A stretch of 36,270 bases of DNA from Kofleriaceae bacterium (GCA_025357755.1 JANXOP010000341.1:1-36270), one strand, 5' to 3'; counted from the first letter of the stretch, positions 1 through 7,958 are shown. The notes: generated by a model from the sequence alone, not told the origin. Made by a program: numbers and translations.

Positions 1-1086
1 CCGCCCGAGCTAACCAAGAAGGTTCGCGTTGGGGAATTCGCGCAATCGTGGATGAAGTCGAAGACGTTAAAGCTCGACTCATCGACCGCAAGGACCTACG
101 CGGACGCCCTCGAAAAGCACATCTTGCCGGCACTGGGTGACCTCTACTACGACGCGCTCACGTCACAGGACGTGCAGCGTTGGATCGACGGCGCGCTGAC
201 GCGCGGCTGGACGTCCGAGAAAAAGGGCAGCAAGCGAACCAGCAAGACCGTGCGGCGGGCTTACACCCGCGACACGGTCGCCGGCTGGTTTCGCGTGTTC
301 CGCACGATGACTCGCGACGCGATGGCCACGCTCAGCTTGCCGCGCGATCCGACGTTGCGCATCGTGTTGCCCGAGGCGAGCATGGACGACGAACAGTCGA
401 ACGCGCTCACCGCGGACGAGCTGATGGCGTTTGTCAATGCGATGCAGACGAGCTACCCGCAGCATCACGCGCTGGTGGCTCTGCTCGCGTACACGGGACT
501 TCGGTTCTGTCACGCGAGCGCATTGCACTGGGAGGACTGGGACGAGACCGCGGGCGTGATGCGGATCCACCGCAAGAACGTGCGCGGCAAGCTCGGCTCG
601 GTCACGCGCAAGAAGCGGGCGCCGAAGGAGTACCCGGTGCTGCCGGAGCTGGCCGAGATCCTCTCGGCACACCGCGCGCGGCTCGATGCTGCGGCCGTGG
701 AGAATCCTGACCTGACGAAGAAGGGCTACATGTTCCCTTCGTCGGTTGGGACGCTCCGGACGCCGAACAGCCTCGACCGTGCGTGGGGCAGCTGTCTCGA
801 GAAGGCGAAGATCAAGAAGCGCTTCACCGTTCACGGCTTGCGTTACACGTTCACGGACCTCGTCCGGCTCGCGAACGTCGATGCGGTCGTGCGGCGTGCG
901 CTGACGGGTCACGTCACCGAAGAGATGCAGCGGCACTATTCGACGGTTGGTCTCGATGAAAAACGCGCGGCGATTCGGGGCGTGCTCAAGCTCGTCCCGC
1001 CGTCCCCCACCTCCGAACCCGCTTCCACCACTGGAAGTGGGGTTTCGGGTGGGGTTTCGGAGGTCGTCCTGAAGATCGCGAGCTGA
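1..1086 (+). CDS. Tyrosine recombinase / phage-type integrase (5' end outside window)
   Basis: Site-specific recombinase that would integrate and excise the element lying to the left. The reading frame is open from base 1; the first ATG is at 52, but 17 in-frame codons before it (…[12 protein letters not shown]) look like the normal start of a core-binding SAM-like domain, so the gene very probably begins outside the window. Counting from the ATG at 52, the core-binding domain spans about residues 1-95 and the catalytic domain about 115-310. The catalytic set is complete: Arg151 (TGLR), His261-x-x-Arg264 (HGLR), His287 (TGHV) and the nucleophile Tyr296 (RHYS). A Ser/Gly-rich tail of about 30 residues follows and is not part of the fold. 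It ends 50 bases from the 3' end of a convergent tRNA-Gly gene, the classic arrangement of a tRNA-targeting island integrase. Family assignment is certain; target specificity is inferred from position. Confidence 0.95.
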   Translation, partial: PPELTKKVRVGEFAQSWMKSKTLKLDSSTARTYADALEKHILPALGDLYYDALTSQDVQRWIDGALTRGWTSEKKGSKRTSKTVRRAYTRDTVAGWFRVFRTMTRDAMATLSLPRDPTLRIVLPEASMDDEQSNALTADELMAFVNAMQTSYPQHHALVALLAYTGLRFCHASALHWEDWDETAGVMRIHRKNVRGKLGSVTRKKRAPKEYPVLPELAEILSAHRARLDAAAVENPDLTKKGYMFPSSVGTLRTPNSLDRAWGSCLEKAKIKKRFTVHGLRYTFTDLVRLANVDAVVRRALTGHVTEEMQRHYSTVGLDEKRAAIRGVLKLVPPSPTSEPASTTGSGVSGGVSEVVLKIAS

Positions 1087-1136
1087 GAGATGAGCGAAGG
1101 CCGTCGCAACCAACCGACTTCTCTCTCGAATTTTCG

Positions 1137-1208
<72 letters not shown>

Positions 1209-1262
1209 AGGTCTGCGTAACCATTGATCATGGAGCGCGCATCGTCAAGTGCTCCTCCATCG

Positions 1263-1285
1263 GATCACCACTTTCGGTGGTGATC
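1263..1285. repeat. Perfect 9-bp inverted repeat (hairpin)
   Basis: GATCACCAC and GTGGTGATC flank a TTTCG loop. It sits 55 bases upstream of the tRNA 5' end and 198 bases upstream of the PDZ start. A T-containing stretch (AATTTTCG) follows on the plus strand but not as a clean T-run, so a terminator is possible but unproven; an operator is equally possible. The rest of 1209-1430 shows no gene apart from a short remnant resembling the end of the 84-aa gene at 13601 (near 1395-1428). Confidence 0.5.
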
Positions 1286-1430
1286 GCCGAATTTTCGATC
1301 GTCACGTCGGCCCGAACGACCACGACCGAACCGGGGTGTCCGTCCCGAACGCGGCCACGTCCGCTACTTCAACGACGGTCACGCGAGACAGACTTGGCGC
1401 GACGACCATCACCGAAATCGACCGCGTAGC

Positions 1431-1476
1431 CCTTGCGTCCGGCGCGGTCCGGACTCATCCGAAAAAACCAAAGGAG
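1431..1476 (+). promoter_or_regulatory. Putative promoter/operator of stress operon copy 1
   Basis: This stretch is nearly identical to 13857-13903, which precedes the second stress operon. It holds CCTTGCGT as a possible -35, then 14 bases later ACTCAT as a possible -10; the short spacing is reminiscent of sigma-32-type heat-shock promoters, but the match to the consensus is weak. A palindrome, GTCCGG-N6-CCGGAC (1437-1454), lies between the two boxes and is conserved in both copies, so it is a good operator candidate. The Shine-Dalgarno AAAGGAG (1470-1476) belongs to the PDZ gene at 1483. Conservation is seen; promoter function and sigma class are inferred. Confidence 0.45.
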
Positions 1477-1482
1477 ATTCCC

Positions 1483-2043
1483 ATGCGACGTTTCCATGCT
1501 TTGCTGATTGCAGCTGGCCTGGCGGCGATGCCTGCGATTGCAGCCGCCGGGTCCTCCACCGATTCCTCGTCGACGCCACAGGTCTACGAGAAGTACGAGT
1601 TCTCCACGAGCCGGGGCCGGCTCGGCGTCATGGTGATGAGCCTGACGCCGGAGCTGCGCAAGCACCTCGGCGCCGCCGCGGACCGCGGCGTCCTCGTGGC
1701 ACACGTCGAGCCGGGGACCCCGGCCGCGGCGGCGGGCATCACGGTCGGCGATGTCATCGTGACCGTGCGAGGTCGCACGATCGGCGATGCGGCCGATGTC
1801 TTGACAGCCCTCGCCGACGTGGCCACGAATCAACCTGTCTCGATCGACCTCGTGCGGGACAAGCAGCCGCTATCGCTCCAGGCCACGCTGGCGGACCCTG
1901 TGTGGAAGCAGCTGCCGCAGTGGCTGCGCGACATGATGCAGTCGCTCGTGCTGCCCGAGGAGACCGCGTCGCCATTCGAGCCGCGCTGGTTCCGCGATCT
2001 ACTCCATCCATCTAAGCCTAACGAACCGTCCCTTCATTCTTGA
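1483..2043 (+). CDS. Exported stand-alone PDZ-domain protein
   Basis: A 186-residue protein with a Sec signal peptide (residues 1-22, MRRFHALLIAAGLAA… ending in AIAAAG) and a single PDZ domain at about 45-135. The ligand-loop region is GRLGVMV, and EPGTPAAAAGITVGDVIV is the typical DegP/HtrA-type PDZ core. There is no protease domain, so it probably binds exposed C-termini or unfolded chains in the periplasm rather than cutting them. The open frame extends upstream to 1249, but the ATG at 1483 has a strong AAAGGAG six bases before it and begins a clean signal peptide. It is the first gene of stress operon copy 1, followed nine bases later by the zinc-ribbon gene. It has no counterpart in operon copy 2, where a deletion removed it. 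Domain call confident; role in protein quality control inferred from neighbours. Confidence 0.85.
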   Translation: MRRFHALLIAAGLAAMPAIAAAGSSTDSSSTPQVYEKYEFSTSRGRLGVMVMSLTPELRKHLGAAADRGVLVAHVEPGTPAAAAGITVGDVIVTVRGRTIGDAADVLTALADVATNQPVSIDLVRDKQPLSLQATLADPVWKQLPQWLRDMMQSLVLPEETASPFEPRWFRDLLHPSKPNEPSLHS

Positions 2044-2052
2044 GGTGATCCC

Positions 2053-2247
2053 ATGGGCCACTCGAATAATCGCGAGCCGCGTCGGCAATGGAAATCGATC
2101 GAGAGCAACCGCGCTCGCGTTGCATGCGCGTCGTGTGGCGCGGAGGCGCGTCCGCATGCGGCGAACCTGCCGTTCTGCAACGCGTGCCTGGATTGGGCAC
2201 GTCAGAGCAGCCTCGCCGAGTGGGACGAGCTCGGCGCGGGCGACTGA
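2053..2247 (+). CDS. Small zinc-ribbon protein
   Basis: A 64-residue protein with two CxxC pairs, CASC (residues 25-28) and CNAC (43-46), about 14 residues apart, the ligand set of a small zinc ribbon. The N-terminus is basic and rich in Arg/Asn. It has no signal peptide, so it is probably cytoplasmic. The start is supported by GAGGTGA seven bases upstream, and the gene follows the PDZ gene by nine bases, so they are co-transcribed. I do not recognise a named family. Possible roles are a DNA/RNA-binding accessory or redox-sensitive factor of the stress operon. It is absent from operon copy 2, where only sequence from its stop codon onward survives (13919-13974 resembles 2246-2280). Confidence 0.75.
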   Translation: MGHSNNREPRRQWKSIESNRARVACASCGAEARPHAANLPFCNACLDWARQSSLAEWDELGAGD

Positions 2248-2297
2248 GGCCTTGCGCGCAGCATGACGATGATTAGAAACAGATAATAGCCACCACA

Positions 2298-2392
2298 CAC
2301 CGCGGGGAGCGGGCCCTACACGCAAAGGTCCTACACCTCACCTCATCCACATCGAGTGACCCTGGCCGTTCACGGCCCCGCTCCCCGCGGTG
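2298..2392 (+). promoter_or_regulatory. Long hairpin element upstream of sHsp A (copy 1)
   Basis: The arm at 2298-2315 pairs with 2374-2392: 16 consecutive base pairs starting CACCGCGGGGAGCGGG, one bulged C, then two more pairs. The loop is 57 bases. A small internal hairpin (GGCCG 2364-2368 with CGGCC 2373-2377) overlaps the inner end of the right arm, so the two cannot form fully at once. A homologous element, including part of the loop (AGGTCC-ACACC, CATCGAG, CTGGCCGT), lies at 14497-14588. It ends 40 bases before the sHsp A start and does not cover the Shine-Dalgarno. It could be a leader-RNA stability or attenuation element, a cruciform binding site, or a MITE-like palindrome; I cannot separate these. 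Confidence 0.65.
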
Positions 2393-2432
2393 ACCCCTCT
2401 TACATCCACATCCACATCGAGGATCAACCACC

Positions 2433-2888
2433 ATGCAGACCCAACGTTGGAATCCATGGTCCATCTTCGACGAGCTCGAGCGCACGGTGTTCGCTGCGGC
2501 CGGCTCGCCGGAGTGGCCTGCCTTCGACATCGAAGACAACGACGACGAGACCACGCTGACCGCTGACGTGCCCGGCATGACCGATGACGACATCGAGCTC
2601 ACGATCGCGGGCTCCGTGCTCACCGTGCACGGCGAGCGCAAGGTGAAGGACGGGCGCTACGTGAGCCGCCGCCGCTTCACGGGCACGTTCGCGAAGCAGT
2701 TCCGGATCGGCGAGGGATACGACCTCGATCACATCCAGGCGCGGATCACGAACGGCGTCCTGACCATCACGCTCTCGAAGGCCGAGCAGGCGAAGCCGCG
2801 CCGGATCAAGCTCGCGAGCGGCGTCGTCGAGAAGGTCAAGGGGCTGCTGTCCGGCGACAAGCAGAAGGATCATCAACCGGCGGCGTGA
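2433..2888 (+). CDS. Small heat-shock protein, Hsp20/alpha-crystallin family (A, copy 1)
   Basis: ATP-independent holdase chaperone of 151 residues that would bind unfolding proteins in the cytoplasm. The alpha-crystallin domain runs from about residue 28 to 128: TTLTADVPGM…DDIE is the beta2-beta3 region, LTVHGERK the following strand, and ARITNGVLTITLSKAE contains the conserved A-x-x-x-x-G-V-L motif. The N-terminal arm (WNPWSIFDELERTVF) is short and aromatic, and the C-terminal tail is Lys-rich (SGDKQKD). The start has GAGGA ten bases upstream. The product is about 84% identical by my count to the copy at 14030. It is preceded by the long hairpin and followed by the receiver-like gene 26 bases later. 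Family assignment is certain. Confidence 0.95.
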   Translation: MQTQRWNPWSIFDELERTVFAAAGSPEWPAFDIEDNDDETTLTADVPGMTDDDIELTIAGSVLTVHGERKVKDGRYVSRRRFTGTFAKQFRIGEGYDLDHIQARITNGVLTITLSKAEQAKPRRIKLASGVVEKVKGLLSGDKQKDHQPAA

Positions 2889-2914
2889 CGCCGCCGTCCC
2901 TATCGAGGTTGAAG

Positions 2915-3379
2915 ATGTCCGAATGGCATCCCATCGCGCACGTAGCCGTCGAGCACGCGGCGTGTCGCGCGGCCATCATCGATACGCTGCAGCGCCGCGG
3001 CTGGGCGGTCGTCGAGCAGCCGACCGGCCTGCATCTGATCCACGCGATCTCGGGGCTCATCCTCGGCGATCAGCCGTGGTTGCGGCCCGGGCTGATCGCT
3101 GCCGATGCTGCGGCTCGTGGCTGTAGCGGGCTGAGCATCGCGCGCGGACTGCGCGACCTCGGTTCGCGGATCCCGGTCGTCGTCATCGCGCGCGCCGCCG
3201 ACGAGCTCGCCACCACGCGCGATGGCCCGCTGACGATCGTGGCACCCGAGGACGCCGTCAAGACGGTCGAGCTACTTGCGCACCCGCGCCGCATCGGCGC
3301 ACCACGCTTTTCAAGGAGTACAGAACATGTTGGCACGACAGGTCTGGCCGTCACGGCCAGCGCTCGCGAATCTCTTTGA
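2915..3379 (+). CDS. Receiver-like (degenerate REC) protein, copy 1
   Basis: A 154-residue cytoplasmic protein whose first ~122 residues follow the CheY-like pattern: an opening strand IAHVAVEHAACRAAI, a helix ending RRGW-AVVEQPTG, then GLIAADAAARGCSGLSIARGLRDLG, matching the usual …LLD…GMSGLELARRLR, then IPVVVIARAADE. Asp64 sits at the phosphoacceptor position. The acidic pocket is altered (Glu13-His14), the conserved Thr is Ala, and the switch Lys is replaced (IVAPED), so phosphotransfer is doubtful; an atypical or phosphorylation-independent receiver is more likely. There is no output domain. An in-frame GTG at 2885 exists, but the ATG at 2915 has GAGG just upstream. The last ~18 residues overlap the start of sHsp B by 53 bases and look non-homologous to the copy at 14609. 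Fold call is my inference from pattern. Confidence 0.65.
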   Translation: MSEWHPIAHVAVEHAACRAAIIDTLQRRGWAVVEQPTGLHLIHAISGLILGDQPWLRPGLIAADAAARGCSGLSIARGLRDLGSRIPVVVIARAADELATTRDGPLTIVAPEDAVKTVELLAHPRRIGAPRFSRSTEHVGTTGLAVTASARESL

Positions 3380-3782
3380 TCTCGAAAACCGCCGCCGCGA
3401 GATGTTGCGGCTCCTGGACGCCGTCGCCGGCGATCCATTCGGCGAGGCGACCGCGGGTGGCTTCCCGCCGATGAATGTCACGCAGGACGACGACCACTTC
3501 TACGTGCGCGCCAAGGTTCCTGGGATTCGCGCGAGCGACCTCTCGATCACGGCGGTCCGCAATCGACTCTCGATCTCGGGGCGGCGCGAGATTCCGCAAG
3601 AGCACGAACGCGTCAGCTACCACCGCAAGGAGCGCGCGAACGGCACGTTCGATCGAACGATCGCGCTCCCGGTGGAGATCGACGCCGAGCGCGTCGACGC
3701 GCGCTACGCCGACGGGATCCTCACGCTGAAGCTGGCGAAGGTCGCCGAGGCCAAGCCGCGCCAGATCATGGTCAAGACCTGA
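3327..3782 (+). CDS. Small heat-shock protein, Hsp20 family (B, copy 1)
   Basis: A 151-residue sHsp with an alpha-crystallin domain at about residues 48-147. Characteristic stretches are FYVRAKVPGIRASDLSI, LSISGRREIP, and the A-x-x-x-x-G-I-L motif in ARYADGILTLKLAKV, ending in EAKPRQIMVKT. The N-terminal arm begins MLARQVWPSRPALANLF. The open frame extends back to 3276, but the ATG at 3327 is preceded by AAGGAG and aligns exactly with the start of the copy at 15002. It is about 85% identical to that copy by eye. It is a different subtype from sHsp A and C of the same operon, so hetero-oligomers or division of labour are plausible. The gene overlaps the end of the receiver-like frame by 53 bases and is followed by sHsp C after 25 bases. 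Confidence 0.93.
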   Translation: MLARQVWPSRPALANLFDLENRRREMLRLLDAVAGDPFGEATAGGFPPMNVTQDDDHFYVRAKVPGIRASDLSITAVRNRLSISGRREIPQEHERVSYHRKERANGTFDRTIALPVEIDAERVDARYADGILTLKLAKVAEAKPRQIMVKT

Positions 3783-3807
3783 GCCCGGACCACAGGAGAT
3801 CCGAACC

Positions 3808-4212
3808 ATGACGAACGAACACACCACGAATATGCAGCACGCCGACAAGTCGGGCGTGCTCGCCGAGCAGACGCGCCCGGGGGCGGTCTACACCCCCGCC
3901 GCCGATATCTTCGAGACCGAGAACGCGATCACGGTGCTCGCCGACATGCCCGGCGTGAAGGCGGAGGACCTCAAGATCGATCTGCACGACAGCGTGCTCT
4001 CGCTGACCGGCCGGATCAGCAACACCGACGTTGCGGGCGAGGTCGATGTCCTGCGCGAGTACCGCACGGGAACGTTTCACCAGCGGTTCACGCTCTCCGA
4101 GGCGATCGACCAGTCGAAGATCGACGCCAAGCTGACCGACGGCGTCTTGCGGCTCGAGTTGCCGAAGGTCGAGAAGGCGCGCCCGCGTCAGATCACGGTG
4201 CGGACGAACTGA
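3808..4212 (+). CDS. Small heat-shock protein, Hsp20 family (C, copy 1)
   Basis: A 134-residue sHsp, the last gene of stress operon copy 1. The alpha-crystallin domain covers about residues 30-130: TPAADIFETENAITVLADMPG, LSLTGR, and the motif AKLTDGVLRLELPKVEKA followed by RPRQITVRTN. The N-terminal arm is short, polar and Thr/Asn-rich (MTNEHTTNMQHADKSG), unlike the aromatic arms of A and B. The Shine-Dalgarno is AGGAGA ten bases upstream. The homologue at 15480 differs mainly in this arm. Its 3' end overlaps the 3' end of the convergent LysR gene by 20 bases, so antisense effects or a shared termination zone are possible. Confidence 0.94.
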   Translation: MTNEHTTNMQHADKSGVLAEQTRPGAVYTPAADIFETENAITVLADMPGVKAEDLKIDLHDSVLSLTGRISNTDVAGEVDVLREYRTGTFHQRFTLSEAIDQSKIDAKLTDGVLRLELPKVEKARPRQITVRTN

Positions 4213-5137
4213 GCTTCCGCGATCGCGCCGGCGCCTCACCGATCGCGAGATGATCGGACAGGCAGTCGAGGAACAGCCTGGTCTTCGCCGGGACGAGGCG
4301 CGACGGCGTCAAGGCATGCACGACGACCGGCGGCGGGCTCCACCCAGGCAGCACGCGGACGAGCGTCCCGGCCGCCACCGCGGCGCGTGCCATCGCGATA
4401 TCGACCATCGCGACACCGACGCCGAGCGTCGCGAGCTCGAGCACGAAGCGCAGGTTGTTCGCGACGAACCGTCCGCGGATCGGCACCGCGACCGTCGATC
4501 TGCCCTTCGCGAGGTTCCACGTCGTCTGGTTCGCGCGCGCCGCGCCTGCGCGGATGCACTCGCAGCGCTCCAGATCGGCCGGGCTGTTCAACGGACCGTG
4601 GCGTTCGAGATACGACGGTGCGGCGTAGAGCCCGCCTTCGAGCATGCCGAGCCGGCGCACCGTGAGCTGCGAATCGGCAAGCTCGCCGATCCGGATCGCG
4701 ACATCGAAGTTCTCGGCGACGAGATCGACATGGCGAGGCGAAAGATCGAACTCGAAGGCGATCTCCGGATAGCGCGAGGCGAAATCGGCGAACAAGGGCG
4801 TCAAGAAGGTCAGGGTGAAGTCGGGGGTCGTCGAGACTCGCAAGAGGCCCTGCGGCCGCGTGATGTGATCCGAGAGCTCCGCATGCGCGGTCTCTGCCGC
4901 TTCGACGATCGCCCGGCAGCGCTCGAGATACGTGACGCCAACCGACGTGAGCGCGACCGCGCGCGAGGAGCGTACGAGTAACTGCAACCCGATGCGGCGC
5001 TCGAGCGCGACGATGCGGCGTGACACGGTCGACACGGGCATGCCGAGCGCGCGCGCGCCGTGGCTGAAGCTCTTTGCATTCGCGACCGCGACGAAGAGCG
5101 CGATCTCCGGTAACAGCTCGACGAGGTCTGGGCTCAC
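4193..5137 (-). CDS. LysR-family transcriptional regulator
   Basis: A 314-residue DNA-binding regulator. The N-terminal winged helix-turn-helix (about residues 5-65) shows FVAVANAKSFSHGARALG and STVSRRIVALERRIG. The effector-binding domain (about 90-295) contains GLLRVSTTPDF, the LDLxP-type FDLSPRHVDLV, FDVAIRIGEL and LGVGVAMVDIAMA. This is the subgroup often called AaeR/DsdC-like or CrgA-like in automatic annotation. The start is GTG. It lies five bases downstream of the pirin gene on the same strand, so the two form an operon, and the divergent hydrolase-porin pair at 6068 is the natural target set. Its ligand cannot be told from the sequence. The 3' end overlaps sHsp C. Confidence 0.92.
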   Translation of the reverse strand: MSPDLVELLPEIALFVAVANAKSFSHGARALGMPVSTVSRRIVALERRIGLQLLVRSSRAVALTSVGVTYLERCRAIVEAAETAHAELSDHITRPQGLLRVSTTPDFTLTFLTPLFADFASRYPEIAFEFDLSPRHVDLVAENFDVAIRIGELADSQLTVRRLGMLEGGLYAAPSYLERHGPLNSPADLERCECIRAGAARANQTTWNLAKGRSTVAVPIRGRFVANNLRFVLELATLGVGVAMVDIAMARAAVAAGTLVRVLPGWSPPPVVVHALTPSRLVPAKTRLFLDCLSDHLAIGEAPARSRKLSSSAP

Positions 5138-5142
5138 CGTGG

Positions 5143-5958
5143 TCAGCGTAACCGGTTCGTCGCCCGGAGCTCGCGCCCGAGCTCGTCGATCGTCGCGACG
5201 CCGCGCGCCAGCGCGACCTCACTCGTGTGCACGGAGTGCGAGCCGAGGACCAGCTCGTGCGCGTGCCGCCGCGCGGTCCCGAGCAGCACGCGAGCTGGCG
5301 TCGTGGCCTCGATCGCCAGGTCGTCGCCGCCGGCCAAGATCGCGAGCTCGTTCGCCGTGGGATCGCCGCCGATCCGCGCTTCACCCTGATAGACAAAGAC
5401 CCACGCGAGGTCGTGATCCGCGGGCACCTGCAAGCTCCAGCGCTCGCCCGCGGTGAGTACGACATCGAGGTAGAGCAGCGGCGAAGGCAGCGGGATCGGG
5501 CAGGCCGCACCGCCGTACGCGCCGAGCAGCACGCGGACGTTGCCGACCTGCGGGACCTCTGCAGGCGCGACGTAGATGCCTTCGGACGGGCCTCCTTCGA
5601 GCGCCGGTGGGAGCGCGATCCAGAGCTGGAAACCTTCGGCGTGCTCGCCGGCGGGCTGGATCGTGCCGCGATGCCAGGTGCCGCCACCCGCGCGCATCCA
5701 CTCGAGTCCGGTCGCGCTGACCGTGCCGCGCTGACCGGTCGTGTCCTCGTAGAGCGTATCGGCATCGAGCTGGTAAGTCAGCGTCGCGATCCCCGAGTGA
5801 GGATGCCATCCAAAGCCGGCGCCTTGCGGGACATGCCCGTGAAGGTGATCGAGGAACACGAACGGCTTCAACTGCTCGCCGAGATCTCCCGGACTCACCA
5901 AGCGCTCGATGAACCCGTGAGCTCGACCGCGATGACGAGAGACGATGCGCCAGGACAT
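5143..5958 (-). CDS. Pirin-family bicupin protein
   Basis: A 271-residue bicupin of the pirin family; characterised members are metal proteins that act as dioxygenases on quercetin-like flavonoids or as redox-sensing cofactors. The N-terminal cupin has FVFLDHLHG, HPHSG (two metal His) and WMRAGGGTWHRG, matching the usual WMTAGRGxxHSE. The third His is present, but the Glu ligand two residues later is Gly. The C-terminal cupin (about 150-250) includes PLLYLDVVL and DLAWVFVYQGEA. The frame extends upstream to 6141 with other Met codons (6021), but the Met at 5958 begins the conserved MSWRIVSRHRGR. It is transcribed with the LysR gene and divergently from the isochorismatase-like gene, with 109 bases between the starts that must hold both promoters. 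Substrate unknown. Confidence 0.88.
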   Translation of the reverse strand: MSWRIVSRHRGRAHGFIERLVSPGDLGEQLKPFVFLDHLHGHVPQGAGFGWHPHSGIATLTYQLDADTLYEDTTGQRGTVSATGLEWMRAGGGTWHRGTIQPAGEHAEGFQLWIALPPALEGGPSEGIYVAPAEVPQVGNVRVLLGAYGGAACPIPLPSPLLYLDVVLTAGERWSLQVPADHDLAWVFVYQGEARIGGDPTANELAILAGGDDLAIEATTPARVLLGTARRHAHELVLGSHSVHTSEVALARGVATIDELGRELRATNRLR

Positions 5959-6067
5959 GTGCGTACGGTGAGGTACGAGCGCGCGCGGCGAAAGGCGCGA
6001 AAACGAGAACTCGGTTTCCATTTGGCCGGCTGGTCGAGGTCGCGCAGCGGACCTAAGAATCCGGTCC

Positions 6068-6718
6068 ATGAGAATTCTTGTCGCGATCGCTGCACTCTGT
6101 CTCTCCGCAACCGTTGTCTCGGCGCAACCGCCCACGTTCACGCCGCAGAACAGCGCGATCCTGCTCGTCGATCATCAAAACCTGACCGCGGATTGGGTCA
6201 AGAGCCTGCCACGCGACACCATGATCGCCAACGTGCGCGTGCTCGCGCGGCTCGGCACGGAGCTCGGCATTCCGCTCGTCGTGACCTCGACGATGGAGAC
6301 CACCGTGGTCGGGCCGACGATCAAGGACATCCAGACCCTCGCGCCCGCCGCATGGGCCAAGCGGATCAAGCGAGGCGGCACCCTGAGCGCGTTCCTCGAT
6401 CCGGCGTTCAAGGCCGCGGTCAAAGCGACGGGTCGCAAGAACCTGATCATCGCCGGGCTCACGACCGACATCTGCCTGATGCACACCGTCGAGGCCGCGC
6501 TGCGCGAAGGCTACAACGTGCAGGTCGTCGCAGATGCGAGCGGCAGCATGTCGCTCCTCGCCGATCAGGTCTCGTTCGATCGCATGCGCGGGCTCGGCGC
6601 GATCGTGACCGATGGCAACCAGATCCTCTCCGAGCTGTTCCCTGATTTCGGCACCACCGAAGGTCAGAAGGCGCAGAAGATCGATCTCGAAGAAGTCGTC
6701 TCGAAGCTCAAGCCATAA
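6068..6718 (+). CDS. Exported isochorismatase-like cysteine hydrolase
   Basis: A 216-residue member of the isochorismatase/nicotinamidase cysteine hydrolase family. The catalytic triad is visible: Asp35 (LLVDHQN), Lys101 (in RIKRGG…SAF) and Cys136 (GLTTDICLMHTV). It also keeps the cis-peptide-type stretch just before the Cys. Unlike most family members it starts with a signal peptide (residues 1-19, MRILVAIAALCLSATVVSA), so it should act in the periplasm. The substrate is unknown; amide or enol-ether hydrolysis is the family chemistry. The porin gene follows after four bases, suggesting that the product of one handles what the other imports. It is divergent from pirin-LysR, a pairing common in genomes. 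Confidence 0.9.
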   Translation: MRILVAIAALCLSATVVSAQPPTFTPQNSAILLVDHQNLTADWVKSLPRDTMIANVRVLARLGTELGIPLVVTSTMETTVVGPTIKDIQTLAPAAWAKRIKRGGTLSAFLDPAFKAAVKATGRKNLIIAGLTTDICLMHTVEAALREGYNVQVVADASGSMSLLADQVSFDRMRGLGAIVTDGNQILSELFPDFGTTEGQKAQKIDLEEVVSKLKP

Positions 6719-6722
6719 GGTG

Positions 6723-7958
6723 ATGCGCTTCCTCGTTCTCACCATCGCTCTTGCGCTCGCGGGCGCGAGCCAGGCATATGCGCAAGCGGTGGCGCCAGCG
6801 CGCGGCCTCGGTCTCACGAGTCCAGATGCTGGCGATTCCTTGGTCGTGCACTGGCTGGTGCAGTCCGACGCGTACGGATTCGTCGGCGAGAAGCCACCCG
6901 GCATCTCCAGTCGCGACACGTTCACGATCGGCTTCGCCGGCCTGCAGCTCGATGCGACGTTGCACGAGAGGTTTCACTCGTCGGTGCTCGTCGATTTCTC
7001 GCAGAGCCGGTTGACTCTCCTCGATGCCAACGTCGAGGTTCGCTTCGCGCCCGAGCTCGTGCTCCGGGTCGGCAAGTTCGCCGCGCCGTTCAACGAAGAG
7101 CGCAATACGCCGAAGATCCAGCTGCCGTGGATCAGCGTGAGCCCGGCCTCGTTCCTACTGCCGGTGCGAGAGACCGGCATCGAGCTGCTCGGCGAGCTCG
7201 ATCACGGTTTGGTCGCCTACAACGTGGCGCTCTCGAACGGGAGCTACGCCGGCCCCATCACCGACAACGATGTCGACAGCGGTAAGGACGTGATCGTCCG
7301 GGTGTTCATCCATCCGTTCCACGCCAGTGGCCTCGCTCCGCTCGAGCAACTCGGGCTCGGACTCGGCGCGAGCTACGGCAGTCATCATGGAACGCAGGCC
7401 AATCCCCAGGTGCCCGTGCTGCGCACGTATGGAAGCGCGGTGTTCTTCGCGTTCGCAAACGACGGCACACCAACGGGTACCGTCAAGGCCGATGGAGGCG
7501 TCGCACGCGTGGTCCCCCACCTCACTTACGCCTACGGGCCGGTGGCCGCGTACGCGGACTACACGCACGAGCGCGATGCGTTCGGCGCGACCACCGTCGG
7601 CTTCGATGCAGCAAGTGCCACCGTGACGGTGGCCTTGACCGGCGAGCACGCAGCACCGTTCGGGCGCATCGTGGTCGCGCACCCGATCGATCTCTCGCGC
7701 GGGCAGTACGGTGGGGTGCAAGTCGTCGTCGGTGGTGGCGAGGTGCGCGTCGATCGCTCGGCGTTCACCGCCGCACTCGCGAACCCGGCGACGAGCATGC
7801 AGCGCGCAGACGTTGTCGGCGGCGGCGTCAACTGGTACCCGACGAACGGGTTCGGCCTGCTGGTCGACGTCTCGCGGACGACGTTCACGGCGTTCGCCGG
7901 CAACTTGGACCGGCCCGCCGAGACCACGATCTACGCTCGCCTGGAGATGAGCCTTTGA
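6723..7958 (+). CDS. Outer-membrane porin, OprO/OprP-like
   Basis: A 411-residue exported beta-barrel. The signal peptide is MRFLVLTIALALAGASQAYAQ. The body shows alternating amphipathic strands, and the segment LLDANVEVRFAPELVLRVGKFAAPFNEERNTP matches the conserved first third of phosphate-selective porins O/P, where KF-PF-E is typical. The end is …ETTIYARLEMSL, a usual barrel C-terminus though Leu replaces the terminal Phe. An in-frame start at 6612 would overlap the hydrolase gene; the ATG at 6723 with TAAGGTG before it begins the signal peptide. It is the second gene of the hydrolase-porin operon. Anion or small-molecule selectivity is not determinable. Confidence 0.8.
   Translation: MRFLVLTIALALAGASQAYAQAVAPARGLGLTSPDAGDSLVVHWLVQSDAYGFVGEKPPGISSRDTFTIGFAGLQLDATLHERFHSSVLVDFSQSRLTLLDANVEVRFAPELVLRVGKFAAPFNEERNTPKIQLPWISVSPASFLLPVRETGIELLGELDHGLVAYNVALSNGSYAGPITDNDVDSGKDVIVRVFIHPFHASGLAPLEQLGLGLGASYGSHHGTQANPQVPVLRTYGSAVFFAFANDGTPTGTVKADGGVARVVPHLTYAYGPVAAYADYTHERDAFGATTVGFDAASATVTVALTGEHAAPFGRIVVAHPIDLSRGQYGGVQVVVGGGEVRVDRSAFTAALANPATSMQRADVVGGGVNWYPTNGFGLLVDVSRTTFTAFAGNLDRPAETTIYARLEMSL

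Noticed and set aside
1431..1476. CIRCE/HrcA operator
   Set aside because: The palindrome does not match TTAGCACTC-N9-GAGTGCTAA.
2298..2392. Classic Shine-Dalgarno-sequestering RNA thermometer for sHsp A
   Set aside because: The stem ends 40 bases before the start and does not include the GAGGA, and no four-U thermometer motif is present. Kept as an element of unknown mechanism.
4236..5765. 509-residue minus-strand frame across LysR and pirin genes
   Set aside because: Arg/Ser-rich shadow in another frame of two well-supported genes on the same strand.
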